Shown here piece by piece: positions 1-6,102 of a stretch of 7,725 nt of DNA. A program made the position numbers and the translations under genes. This DNA comes from CAZWUK01 sp964636685 (lineage in GTDB: Bacteria > Bacillota > Clostridia > Christensenellales > CAG-138): the NCBI GenBank assembly GCA_964636685.1, contig CAZWUK010000094.1, positions 1 to 7,725 of the forward strand, read 5' to 3'. The notes beneath the pieces are model-generated. The model was not told the DNA's origin and ran no database searches. It worked only from the letters and a program-made list of their open reading frames with translations. How positions within the stretch are numbered: the first letter of the stretch is position 1; each line of letters begins with the position of its first letter.

Positions 1-1
1 T

Positions 2-148
2 TCCGGCTGCGGCGATTCATTCGCCGCAACGGATCGCCCGATTTCGGGCGGTTTCCCTGTGTTTCTTGCCGCCCGGAAACCCGCGGGGTTTTAGGCAAGA
101 AACAGTTGCCCTGTCGAAAAACAAAGGGTTTTCGACAGACTGAGCAAC
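2..148. other. Cluster of four consecutive hairpins, possible structured RNA or intergenic repeat
   Basis: No credible gene covers this stretch, yet most of its bases fall in inverted repeats. Hairpin 1 pairs 2-5 with 30-33 and 8-15 with 21-28 (TGCGGCGA/TCGCCGCA). Hairpin 2 pairs 35-40 with 45-50 (CGCCCG/CGGGCG). Hairpin 3 pairs 60-70 with 94-104, 11 perfect base pairs (TGTTTCTTGCC/GGCAAGAAACA), and encloses a second stem, 77-82 with 86-91. Hairpin 4 pairs 105-109 with 144-148 and, inside it, 111-120 with 129-138, 10 perfect base pairs (CTGTCGAAAA/TTTTCGACAG). No T-run follows on the plus strand, so these are not simple plus-strand terminators. It does not match the conserved cores of tmRNA, RNase P RNA, SRP RNA or rRNA that I can recall. 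It may be a non-coding RNA, a repeated extragenic element, or the 3' region of a gene outside the window. The strand is unknown. Confidence 0.5.
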
Positions 149-211
149 GTCCATGGGCGTTACTTTCCATCGTTCACAAGGAAAATACCGGCGCAGTCCT
201 GCTGTTCAGGC

Positions 212-264
212 GTGCATTGCGCTTATATTTACAATGCACCAGCTCCCGAAATAGAAGCTGGTGC
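212..264 (-). other. Two overlapping, mutually exclusive hairpins downstream of the DUF4190-like gene
   Basis: One perfect 8-bp inverted repeat pairs 212-219 with 232-239 (GTGCATTG/CAATGCAC). A second, perfect over 9 bp, pairs 236-244 with 256-264 (GCACCAGCT/AGCTGGTGC). They share bases 236-239, so a transcript cannot form both fully at once. The site lies 34-86 bases past the stop codon of the minus-strand gene at 298-564, where a terminator would be expected. Only a poor U-run follows on that strand (ATTGTAAATA), so termination would be weak. It could instead be part of the structured region to its left. The repeats are directly visible; the function is inferred. Confidence 0.45.
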
Positions 265-297
265 GGAAAAACAATGAATCAATTCGAGCGGTGCGTC

Positions 298-564
298 TTA
301 CATGCCCGACATGGAAGCGCCCAGCGCGCCCAGAGAGCCAATCGCGCAAAGTGCGCAGATCGCGCCAATACCGCTGACTGCCGCGCCCACGATTCCGCAG
401 ATCATTCCAGCTGTTGCAAGACCGCGTTTATCGCTGATTTCCTTGCGCGCCTTTACGCCGAATATGATGCCGAGAATGGACAGAACGAACGTGAAGTATT
501 GGACTACAGGAATAAATCCACCCACGATACCGAGGATTCCGCAAATTAGTGCTGCAATTGCCAT
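298..564 (-). CDS. Small DUF4190-like membrane protein
   Basis: This 88-residue, very hydrophobic protein is likely an integral membrane protein. It has hydrophobic stretches at about residues 2-18, 20-37 and 50-75, with one short charged loop at 39-47 (ARKEISDKR). The pattern of a Gly-rich helix, a loop with a conserved Lys/Arg-rich turn, then RGLATAGMICGIVG is typical of DUF4190-type proteins of Gram-positive bacteria, whose function is unknown. There is a weak internal repeat: AALICGILGIVG near residue 4 resembles AGMICGIVGAAV near residue 52. The ATG at 562-564 is preceded by AGGAG (574-578 on the plus strand) at 9 bases, and a good promoter lies just upstream. It lies about 106 bases downstream of the LCP gene on the same strand but appears to have its own promoter. 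Family assignment is by pattern recall; the role is unknown. Confidence 0.8.
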   Translation of the reverse strand: MAIAALICGILGIVGGFIPVVQYFTFVLSILGIIFGVKARKEISDKRGLATAGMICGIVGAAVSGIGAICALCAIGSLGALGASMSGM

Positions 565-587
565 AAAACGTTACTCCTTTTTTAAAA

Positions 588-615
588 ACAATACCATATT
601 GTAGGATTATGTCAA
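588..615 (-). promoter_or_regulatory. Sigma-A type promoter for the DUF4190-like gene
   Basis: Read on the minus strand, a perfect -35 box TTGACA (610-615) is followed 16 bases later by TATTGT (588-593), preceded by TG to give an extended -10, TGGTATTGT. Transcription would begin near 581, giving a short leader with the AGGAG ribosome-binding site ahead of the ATG at 564. This suggests the small gene is transcribed apart from the LCP gene upstream. Confidence 0.65.
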
Positions 616-670
616 TAGGTGTTTCATATTATGGCGCGGTTTGTCAAAAATATGTTGTAAGTGTGATGCT

Positions 671-1993
671 TCACGGATTTTGCACGGCGTCCTCATACTG
701 TTTCCACGCGACCATGAATTCATGCAGACGCCGGCGGATCTCGTTCTCGTCCGCGCCGCTTTCGATTGCGTAATCCAGCTGCTGGCGCGCGCGCTCCAGC
801 GGGGCGCGGAGTGCCTCTCTCAATGACTCCATGCCGTCCGTTCCCGTGGGGATCGAGCCGTCGCCCAATTCCTGCCGCAGCTTCTCCGCTTCCTCCTGCT
901 TGCGTTTTTCCTCCTCGAGCTTCGCCTTTGCGATGGCGGCCTCCTTGTCCCGTTTCACGGTCGCAACATCGTACTTGCTGTCGCGCTTGATCGTAATTCC
1001 AAACTCCTCTCTGACAAGGCGAACGAGCTTTTGATTGGACAGGACATAATAGGAAGCATTGTAGACGTTTGAAACATACTCCCCCTCCAGCGTGGAGCGC
1101 CGGATGCCGTCCACCGGCAGCCGCAGCCCGAAGGCGGCAAGCGCCGCCACCTGTGACACGCTGAGATCGGTATAAAGATCGTCCTTCACCGCGGAAAACA
1201 GCTTGGGCAGGGAATAGAGCATATTCTGCTCCTTGAGCTTTTTGAATAGGGCTACCAGCATCCGCTGCTGGCGGTCGTTACGCCCCGTGTCCGTGGAAAT
1301 GCCCTTGCGCGCGCGGCAATAGTCCAGCGCCTGCTGTCCGGTCAGGTGCTGATAGCCGGGTTTCAGCACGCGGCCGTTGAGCTTGATCTCCACGTCCACG
1401 TCGTAATCCACCCCGCCCATGGCGTCCACAAGCGCCTTCATGCCCGCCATGTTCACACCGGCATAGTAATCGATCGGAACGCCCATGAGCATTTCGACGG
1501 TCTTTTTTGCATAAAGGAAGCCATCTCCCGCGGCGGCGCCGCCCTTGGCAAACGCGGCGTTGATCTTATACCGTCCGCGCGTGCCGTAGATGGGCGTATA
1601 GGTGTCCCGTGGAATGGAGATCAGATGCAGCGTGTTTTCGCCAAAATCCACTGCCGCCAGCATGAGCACGTCGGAGCGAAAATTGTTTTTTTCATCACGG
1701 TAAACCTCGCTGTTCGATTCGTCGCGCTCCGGGCTTTCGTCAAACCCGACCAGCAGGATGTTGACGCGGTTTTGCATAAAGTCCTTGTCCGCCTGCATCA
1801 AAAGCTCGCCCTGTTCCGCCGCGAGAAGATCGCGCTGAGACGGCGTAGGCTTTGGCGTTGTCACGGCGTCCGCCACCGGCGCGGGCGTAGAAAAAGCGTC
1901 GTTGGGCGCATAGTAAATGATGTACAGCTGCCGCAGCAGCGCGCAAAGTCCGATCACCCCGAGTATTGCCAGCGTGAGCGTCCATTTTTTCAC
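671..1993 (-). CDS. LytR-CpsA-Psr (LCP) family cell-wall glycopolymer transferase
   Basis: LCP proteins are membrane-anchored enzymes that move polyprenyl-linked anionic glycopolymers such as teichoic acids or capsule onto peptidoglycan outside the cell. This 440-residue protein has a short cytoplasmic start, one membrane helix (about 4-28), a Pro/Thr linker (36-52) and an LCP domain (about 75-255). Family residues are present: R106 and D108 in FRSDVL, R129 and D130 in SIPRDT, KINAAF (143-148), and R227, R229, R238, D240 and R241 in the YCRAR...GRNDRQQ block. Those Arg and Asp residues bind the lipid pyrophosphate and metal in characterised members. The GTG start (1991-1993) has GGAGG 7 bases upstream. 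After about residue 335 comes an uncommon charged tail: a Lys/Glu-rich likely coiled coil (346-376) and a helical end (about 388-437). No clear terminator follows, and no convincing promoter was found. The substrate is unknown. Confidence 0.93.
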   Translation of the reverse strand: MKKWTLTLAILGVIGLCALLRQLYIIYYAPNDAFSTPAPVADAVTTPKPTPSQRDLLAAEQGELLMQADKDFMQNRVNILLVGFDESPERDESNSEVYRDEKNNFRSDVLMLAAVDFGENTLHLISIPRDTYTPIYGTRGRYKINAAFAKGGAAAGDGFLYAKKTVEMLMGVPIDYYAGVNMAGMKALVDAMGGVDYDVDVEIKLNGRVLKPGYQHLTGQQALDYCRARKGISTDTGRNDRQQRMLVALFKKLKEQNMLYSLPKLFSAVKDDLYTDLSVSQVAALAAFGLRLPVDGIRRSTLEGEYVSNVYNASYYVLSNQKLVRLVREEFGITIKRDSKYDVATVKRDKEAAIAKAKLEEEKRKQEEAEKLRQELGDGSIPTGTDGMESLREALRAPLERARQQLDYAIESGADENEIRRRLHEFMVAWKQYEDAVQNP

Positions 1994-2053
1994 AAAAAAA
2001 CCTCCGATTCGTACACGGGTATTCTGTGGAGGACAACGCGGTTTTATGGGGCG

Positions 2054-2078
2054 TTCCCATTGGGAAATCCTTCCAATG
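2054..2078. promoter_or_regulatory. Overlapping inverted repeats in the divergent LCP/MFS intergenic region
   Basis: TTCCCA-T-TGGGAA (2054-2066) is a perfect inverted repeat with a one-base centre. It overlaps a second one, CATTGG (2058-2063) with CCAATG (2073-2078). The site lies 60-85 bases upstream of the LCP start, between two divergently read genes. This would suit a repressor or activator site, or a hairpin in the LCP leader. No known operator consensus was matched, so this is a candidate only. Confidence 0.3.
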
Positions 2079-2158
2079 TTGTAAAAAAACCTTTTTTATT
2101 GTACGATGTGCCTTGACATGGGATTTTTGCTATTTTCGCGCTGTTCGCTCTCGCGTGA

Positions 2159-2187
2159 TTGCAACCCGGCGGGATTTTGTATAGAAT
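2159..2187 (+). promoter_or_regulatory. Sigma-A type promoter for the MFS operon
   Basis: TTGCAA (2159-2164) and TAGAAT (2182-2187) are spaced by 17 bases, close to the TTGACA/TATAAT consensus at optimal spacing. Transcription would start near 2194, leaving a leader of about 27 bases before the TTG start at 2221. A transcript starting there would carry the three-gene operon up to the terminator at 4422-4454. Confidence 0.6.
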
Positions 2188-2220
2188 AGAAGCGCAAACC
2201 TATTGCGCATGGAGGCTTCC

Positions 2221-3393
2221 TTGGCAACGTTACTGCTTATCATCATTTATCTGGGCTTCATCAGCCTGGGCCTGCCGGATTCCGTACTGGGAGCCGCATG
2301 GCCTGTGCTGCATATAGAAATCGGCGCGTCCGTGAGCAGCGCCGGCTTTATTTCCATGGTCGTTACGATCGGTACCGTGATCTCGAGCCTGTTCAGCACC
2401 TATGCCATCAAGCGGTTCGGAACCGGCCGCGTGGTTTTGTGCAGCGTCATGCTGACTGCCGGCGCGCTGCTCGGGTTTTCCTTTTCCGACCGGATGCTGT
2501 TTTTTTGCCTGCTGGCGCTCCCGCTGGGGCTGGGCGGCGGCGCGATTGACGCGGCGCTCAACAACTATGTCTCGCTGCATTACTCGGCGAGCAACATGAG
2601 CTTTTTACACGCCTTCTGGGGCGTAGGCGCAACCATGGGCCCAATCCTTCTTTCGCTGTCGATCAGCACCGGCGGCGGCTGGCGCGGCGGCTATCGCATC
2701 CTTTCGTGTATCCAGTGGGCGCTGGTACTGGCCATGTTTATTGCGTTGCCGCTCTGGAAAAAGCTTGGCGGAGACGCCCCGGAGCCGGAGCCGGATCGCG
2801 CCGACCGAAAGCCGGTGCTCCACCGCACGGGCGTCGTCGCCTCGATGCTGTGCCTGCTTGTCTACTGCGCCGGAGAGATGAGCGTGGGGCTTTGGGCGTC
2901 AAGCTATCTGGTGCAGGTGCGCGGACTGGACGCGGCGACCGCGGCGGCATGGAGCTCCGTGTTCTTCTTCGGCATCATGGGCGGGCGGCTCGCCAGCGGC
3001 TTTGCCGCCATACGCGTTTCACCCATGTCGCTGGTCTATGCGGGCATCGGCACCGCGATATTTGGCGCAGCGCTGCTCATTTTGCCGCTTGCCCCCTGGA
3101 CGCAGCTTGTCGGACTGATCCTCATTGGACTTGGCGCTGGGCCGGTATTCCCGAACCTTGTCCACATGACCCCGCTTCGGTTTGGGCGCGCGGTTTCGCA
3201 GCAGGTGATCGGCTATGAGATGGCGGCCTCTTACGTGGGCTGTTCGCTCATGCCGCCGATTTTCGGATTGATCGCGGGACGCTACGGCTTCAATTTCCTG
3301 CCGCCGTTTGTGATTCTGTGCTTTGTGGCGCTGCTGGTGATTTTGACCGTGCTTGACCGCGCCGTACCGTTGCGCAAGGAGGCGTCCGAATGA
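2221..3393 (+). CDS. Major facilitator superfamily (MFS) transporter
   Basis: This 390-residue polytopic membrane protein has the usual MFS length and layout: six hydrophobic segments, a charged cytoplasmic loop (about 181-203, rich in Pro, Glu, Asp and Arg), then six more. The start GFISLGLPDSVLGAAWP (12-28) and the block NYVSLHYSASNMSFLHAFWGVGA (115-137) resemble sugar-type MFS carriers of the FucP-like group. A weak form of MFS motif A (AIKRFGTGR, 62-70) lies between helices 2 and 3. The substrate cannot be read from the sequence; a sugar is one guess and efflux another. I place the start at TTG 2221 because GGAGG (2211-2215) lies 5 bases ahead of it. The upstream ATG (2209) and TTG (2203) have no ribosome-binding site, and the ATG overlaps this one. 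It is first in an operon, and its stop overlaps the next start (ATGA). Confidence 0.9.
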   Translation: MATLLLIIIYLGFISLGLPDSVLGAAWPVLHIEIGASVSSAGFISMVVTIGTVISSLFSTYAIKRFGTGRVVLCSVMLTAGALLGFSFSDRMLFFCLLALPLGLGGGAIDAALNNYVSLHYSASNMSFLHAFWGVGATMGPILLSLSISTGGGWRGGYRILSCIQWALVLAMFIALPLWKKLGGDAPEPEPDRADRKPVLHRTGVVASMLCLLVYCAGEMSVGLWASSYLVQVRGLDAATAAAWSSVFFFGIMGGRLASGFAAIRVSPMSLVYAGIGTAIFGAALLILPLAPWTQLVGLILIGLGAGPVFPNLVHMTPLRFGRAVSQQVIGYEMAASYVGCSLMPPIFGLIAGRYGFNFLPPFVILCFVALLVILTVLDRAVPLRKEASE

Positions 3394-3743
3394 CCTACAC
3401 CTTGACCGTTAGCCTGCTGCTGTTGCTTTGGCTGATATGGCTGTCCAAGCGCCATCGCGCGGCGGTCATGATGCAGCTGCGCAGGCTTTATAAAAAACGC
3501 CTTGAAAAGGAGAATTTTACAATGAGCAGTGTGATGGATCGTTTTCTCGGAAAAGACTGCCTGATTTATTTTTCCATGGGCAGCGGACAGATCTCCGGCA
3601 CGATCGAAAGTGTGGAGGACAATTGGCTGGTGATCCGCACGCTCGCGGGGCAGACCGACGTCGTCAGTCTCGACTATGTCAACCGTGTGCGCGAGTATCC
3701 GCTGGACAAGCACGGCAAACGCAAGAGCATCGTGCTCGACTGA
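3390..3743 (+). CDS. Small membrane-anchored protein with a DUF6897/LSm-like C-terminal domain
   Basis: The protein has 117 residues. Residues 4-18 form one short hydrophobic helix (LTVSLLLLLWLIWLS), followed by a strongly basic stretch (about 20-40). Residues 45-103 look like a small beta-barrel: LGKDCLIYF, then SGQISGTIESVEDNWLVIRT, then VVSLDYVNRVREYP. That pattern recalls DUF6897 or LSm/SH3-like single-domain proteins of Bacillota, whose function is not established. A C-terminal basic tail (106-113) follows. AAGGAGG (3376-3382) lies 7 bases before the ATG, which overlaps the MFS stop, so translational coupling is likely. TRIC-type gene 3762-4415 begins 18 bases after its stop. A second in-frame start with its own ribosome-binding site exists at 3522 and would give a soluble 73-residue barrel. 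Family assignment is by pattern only. Confidence 0.75.
   Translation: MTYTLTVSLLLLLWLIWLSKRHRAAVMMQLRRLYKKRLEKENFTMSSVMDRFLGKDCLIYFSMGSGQISGTIESVEDNWLVIRTLAGQTDVVSLDYVNRVREYPLDKHGKRKSIVLD
3505..3524 (+). promoter_or_regulatory. Internal ribosome-binding site and alternative ATG start
   Basis: Within the preceding gene, AAAAGGAG (3505-3512) lies 9 bases before an in-frame ATG (3522-3524). Translation from here would give MSSVMDRFLGKD..., 73 residues, which is exactly the beta-barrel-like part without the membrane helix. The match could be chance, since the site also encodes Glu-Lys-Glu. Its position right at the domain boundary makes real use plausible. Confidence 0.45.
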
Positions 3744-3761
3744 TTTTTTGGAGGTAGCAGC

Positions 3762-4415
3762 GTGGCGGAGGATATGTCCACGATCATATTTGTCGTGGAG
3801 ATGATCGGTACGGTGGCGTTTGCGCTTTCGGGCGTGATGTCGGGCATCAAAAAACAGCTGGATATTCTCGGCGTGGTCGTGCTTGGAACCGTTACCGCCG
3901 TGGGCGGAGGCGTGCTGCGCGACATTTGCCTCGGCGTACTGCCGCCGATGCTGTTTCAAAAGCCCGTGTACGCCATTGTCGCGATCGGCACCAGCGTTCT
4001 GAGCTTTATCGTGGCATATTGCATGGGGGACAAGTTCCCGTCACGCATCGAAAAGCTCAATCCGGTCATCAATGTGCTGGACGCGATCGGGCTTGGGATA
4101 TTCGTCATCGTCGGGGTGAACGCCGCCATCAACAGCGGTTTTTTCAACAATCCCTTTCTCGCGGTATTTGTTGGGACGATTACGGGCGTGGGCGGCGGTC
4201 TGATACGCGACAAGCTGGTCGGGGAGATCCCCATGGTGCTGCAAAAGCGCGTTTACGCGCTGGCGGCGACCGTTGGCGCGCTCCTGTACTATACGCTGAT
4301 GTATTTCAACGTACAGGAAATCGTCGCCGTCACGGCAGGCGCCGGCGTCGTGGTGCTGATCCGCATGCTCGCGACGATCTTCAAGTGGAACCTGCCGCGT
4401 ATTCGACCCGGTTAA
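3762..4415 (+). CDS. TRIC/UPF0126 (YicG-like) family membrane protein, probable cation channel
   Basis: The family comprises trimeric intracellular cation channel homologues; prokaryotic members conduct monovalent cations in structural studies, but their physiological role is poorly known, and some clade members have been linked to glycine uptake. The 217-residue protein has the standard seven-helix form: two three-helix UPF0126 repeats (about 8-84 and 102-175) and a final helix (about 185-207). Each repeat holds the signature: AVGGGVLRD (46-54) and GVGGGLIRD (142-150). These kinked GGG..RD segments bind lipid or line the pore in known structures. The GTG start (3762-3764) has GGAGGT (3750-3755) 6 bases upstream; the ATG at 3774 has only a 2-base gap to GGAGG, so it is less likely. 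It is last in the operon, 18 bases after the previous stop, and is followed by a strong terminator. The sequence is intact with no odd features. Confidence 0.92.
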   Translation: MAEDMSTIIFVVEMIGTVAFALSGVMSGIKKQLDILGVVVLGTVTAVGGGVLRDICLGVLPPMLFQKPVYAIVAIGTSVLSFIVAYCMGDKFPSRIEKLNPVINVLDAIGLGIFVIVGVNAAINSGFFNNPFLAVFVGTITGVGGGLIRDKLVGEIPMVLQKRVYALAATVGALLYYTLMYFNVQEIVAVTAGAGVVVLIRMLATIFKWNLPRIRPG

Positions 4416-4421
4416 TCGCCG

Positions 4422-4454
4422 CCGTGCAGGCTGTGTTTTGCACGGTTTTTATTT
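4422..4454 (+). terminator. Intrinsic terminator of the MFS to TRIC operon
   Basis: A 6-bp GC-rich stem pairs CCGTGC (4422-4427) with GCACGG (4440-4445). It is followed at once by TTTTTATTT (4446-4454), and begins 6 bases after the TRIC-type stop codon. Confidence 0.85.
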
Positions 4455-4494
4455 ACCCACGGCATACAGCGCAATTCTGTGGCTCCGGCACAGT

Positions 4495-4533
4495 AAAATC
4501 CCCGCTCACACAACGGCGCGCGGGGATTTTTTT
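4495..4533. terminator. Bidirectional terminator between convergent genes
   Basis: AAAATCCCCGC (4495-4505) pairs perfectly over 11 bases with GCGGGGATTTT (4520-4530), with a 14-base loop. On the plus strand T's run through 4533, giving a strong second terminator behind the operon. On the minus strand the stem is followed by only TTTT, but it begins 38 bases after the stop of the SpoIID-like gene and is the best terminator for it. A small CTGTG/CACAG hairpin (4477-4493) sits beside it. Confidence 0.75.
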
Positions 4534-4568
4534 GAAGCCGGTCTTTTTTTGTAAGAATGCTATATCGC

Positions 4569-6068
4569 TCAGTTTCCAAACAACCATCCAAACAGGAGCT
4601 GCCAGATGGTTTTGTCCTGCGGCGGCTTCTGCGTCGGCGTTGCTGTTGGCGCAATCACGACAGTCGTCGTCTCCGGCGTCTTGTCCGGTCGCGGCGAAGG
4701 CGTTGCGGTCGCGGCAGCTTCTTCCGTCGCGCCGGGCTGCGTCGTTTCCGGCGTCCCTTCCGTCTGCGCCGGTGCTTCGGACGGCTGCGGCGTCTCGACA
4801 ACGGCGGGGTCTGTGGTCAAGGTCGCGCCTGGATAATAAAACGCCAGGATATCCGCATAGGTAAAGCCCTGCCGCGCCATCTCGGTCATACCGCGCTGGC
4901 TCATGCCCACGCGATGTCCGTCGGAGGTCGCGTAGACCAGCTCCCAGATGCCGTCCGGCTGCAAGGGGTGTACGTACCACACGTTTGCGCCGGATGCGCC
5001 GACTGCGCCCTGCTCCATCAGCGCATAGAGCGAAAATGTGATCTCCGCCTGCGCGGTCTGACCGTCCTCGGTTTCCGCTTGGAATACGGCCACCGCACGC
5101 TCCTGCGGCGCGCGCTCATTGGGCGCGGTATCCGTGCCCGTGCGTGAATCGGCGGAAAAATAGCCCTCCACCGCATTCAGCCCGGTTAAAGCGGCGATGC
5201 TCGGATCCTGCTCCCGCGCATAGTCCAAAAACGCGGAATACAGCGCTTCGGGCATTTCGGAAGGGTTCTCCGTAAGTCGCAGCACCAGCGTATCCGACGC
5301 GCCGGCAAGATCATACGGGTCGTAGCGCATGTCAAACACGCCGGCCCCCGCCGTTTCACCCCAGCGCATGGCGGGCGTCAGCGTTTGCCCCCCGTTTGCG
5401 ATGCAAAAGTAACTCTTGACGGGCGTTCCGTTATAGGACAGCGTTTGATCCGCAACGGCATTCACCGCCGCATAGACCGCTTCTGCTCCGCTCGAAATCC
5501 CGGTATAGATCTGGTGCAGCGACGTGTCGGTCACATCCGACGCAGCGGACGGATCGAAGCTTGTCAGCGTCAGTCCCTTGATGGCGACGGCCTGCGCCTT
5601 GATCGCCTCCTCCGGCATATCGCTCTGCACGGCGGAAGCGACGGCGCCGCAGAGGTAATCGAGCATGCAGACCTGATTCACCGCTTCCAGATAGCCCTGC
5701 TGCGTCAGACCCAGCAGCAGCTCACCGCGATAGCTGCACAGGCCGTAACGGCTGTTGCTGAGGCTGAAGGTATTCTCCTCGTTTTCGGGCGCGATCAGGA
5801 TCTGAACGTCCGTGGCGACCTTGCCTGCCGCGGAATGCAGCAGCGTCACAGCGCCGTTTTGCACCTGCACCGTCAGCGTTCCATCCTGTACTAATATATC
5901 CCCGATCCGGTAAGCGCCGGAAAGCGTTACCGATACCCGCGTGACCGAGCCGATGGAGAGCGCAACGCGCACGGACTGACCGTCTGCCAGCGCGTCCTGC
6001 CGCGCGACAGAAAAAATCGCCGTGAACGCCGCTGCAAAAGCGATGAGCTTCGCAACGATTTTTCGCAT
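4569..6068 (-). CDS. Secreted SpoIID/LytB-domain protein, probably catalytically altered
   Basis: SpoIID proteins are lytic transglycosylases that cut peptidoglycan glycan strands lacking stem peptides; LytB-domain relatives act in wall turnover. This 499-residue form has a signal peptide (about 1-28, ending DALA before Asp), a divergent beta-rich part (30-125), a SpoIID core (about 130-255) with MPEEAIKAQAVAIKGL (151-166) and SYNGTPVKSYFCIANGGQT (211-229), an insertion (about 256-375), then GHRVGMSQRGM (384-394) and YADILAFYYPGATL (404-417), the usual end of the domain. A Pro/Thr/Glu-rich tail (420-484) ends in a short hydrophobic IWQLLFGWLFGN. The family Glu of GEMP aligns with Ala146, and the usual DTTHC reads DTSLH, so activity is doubtful. 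I start at ATG 6066-6068, with AAGGTGG 8 bases upstream and the signal peptide right after it. In-frame starts at 6107 and 6146 would add a long charged leader. It probably is not the sporulation SpoIID itself. Confidence 0.88.
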   Translation of the reverse strand: MRKIVAKLIAFAAAFTAIFSVARQDALADGQSVRVALSIGSVTRVSVTLSGAYRIGDILVQDGTLTVQVQNGAVTLLHSAAGKVATDVQILIAPENEENTFSLSNSRYGLCSYRGELLLGLTQQGYLEAVNQVCMLDYLCGAVASAVQSDMPEEAIKAQAVAIKGLTLTSFDPSAASDVTDTSLHQIYTGISSGAEAVYAAVNAVADQTLSYNGTPVKSYFCIANGGQTLTPAMRWGETAGAGVFDMRYDPYDLAGASDTLVLRLTENPSEMPEALYSAFLDYAREQDPSIAALTGLNAVEGYFSADSRTGTDTAPNERAPQERAVAVFQAETEDGQTAQAEITFSLYALMEQGAVGASGANVWYVHPLQPDGIWELVYATSDGHRVGMSQRGMTEMARQGFTYADILAFYYPGATLTTDPAVVETPQPSEAPAQTEGTPETTQPGATEEAAATATPSPRPDKTPETTTVVIAPTATPTQKPPQDKTIWQLLFGWLFGN

Positions 6069-6102
6069 GTTTGTCCCCACCTTGCCTTTTTTCTGGCATT
6101 TT

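Noticed and set aside
106..549. Plus-strand open frame of 147 codons over the hairpin region and the DUF4190-like gene
   Set aside because: It has no ribosome-binding site, its product is low-complexity Arg/Ala/His-rich, and it lies antisense to a well-supported small membrane protein.
1346..2116. Plus-strand open frame of 256 codons opposite the LCP gene
   Set aside because: It is antisense to conserved LCP motifs, His/Arg-rich with no recognisable domain, and is a shadow caused by high GC at codon position 3.
2098..2126. Possible LCP promoter with -10 TACAAT on the minus strand (2098-2103)
   Set aside because: No acceptable -35 box at 16-18 bases; too weak to list as a feature.
2113..2136. 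TTGACA (2113-2118) with TATTTT (2131-2136) as a plus-strand promoter
   Set aside because: The spacing is only 12 bases; the TTGCAA/TAGAAT pair at 2159-2187 is better placed and better spaced.
3926..4864. Plus-strand open frame of 312 codons spanning the TRIC-type gene, the terminators and the SpoIID-like gene end
   Set aside because: It runs through two terminators and two real genes in another frame, and its product is Arg-rich nonsense.
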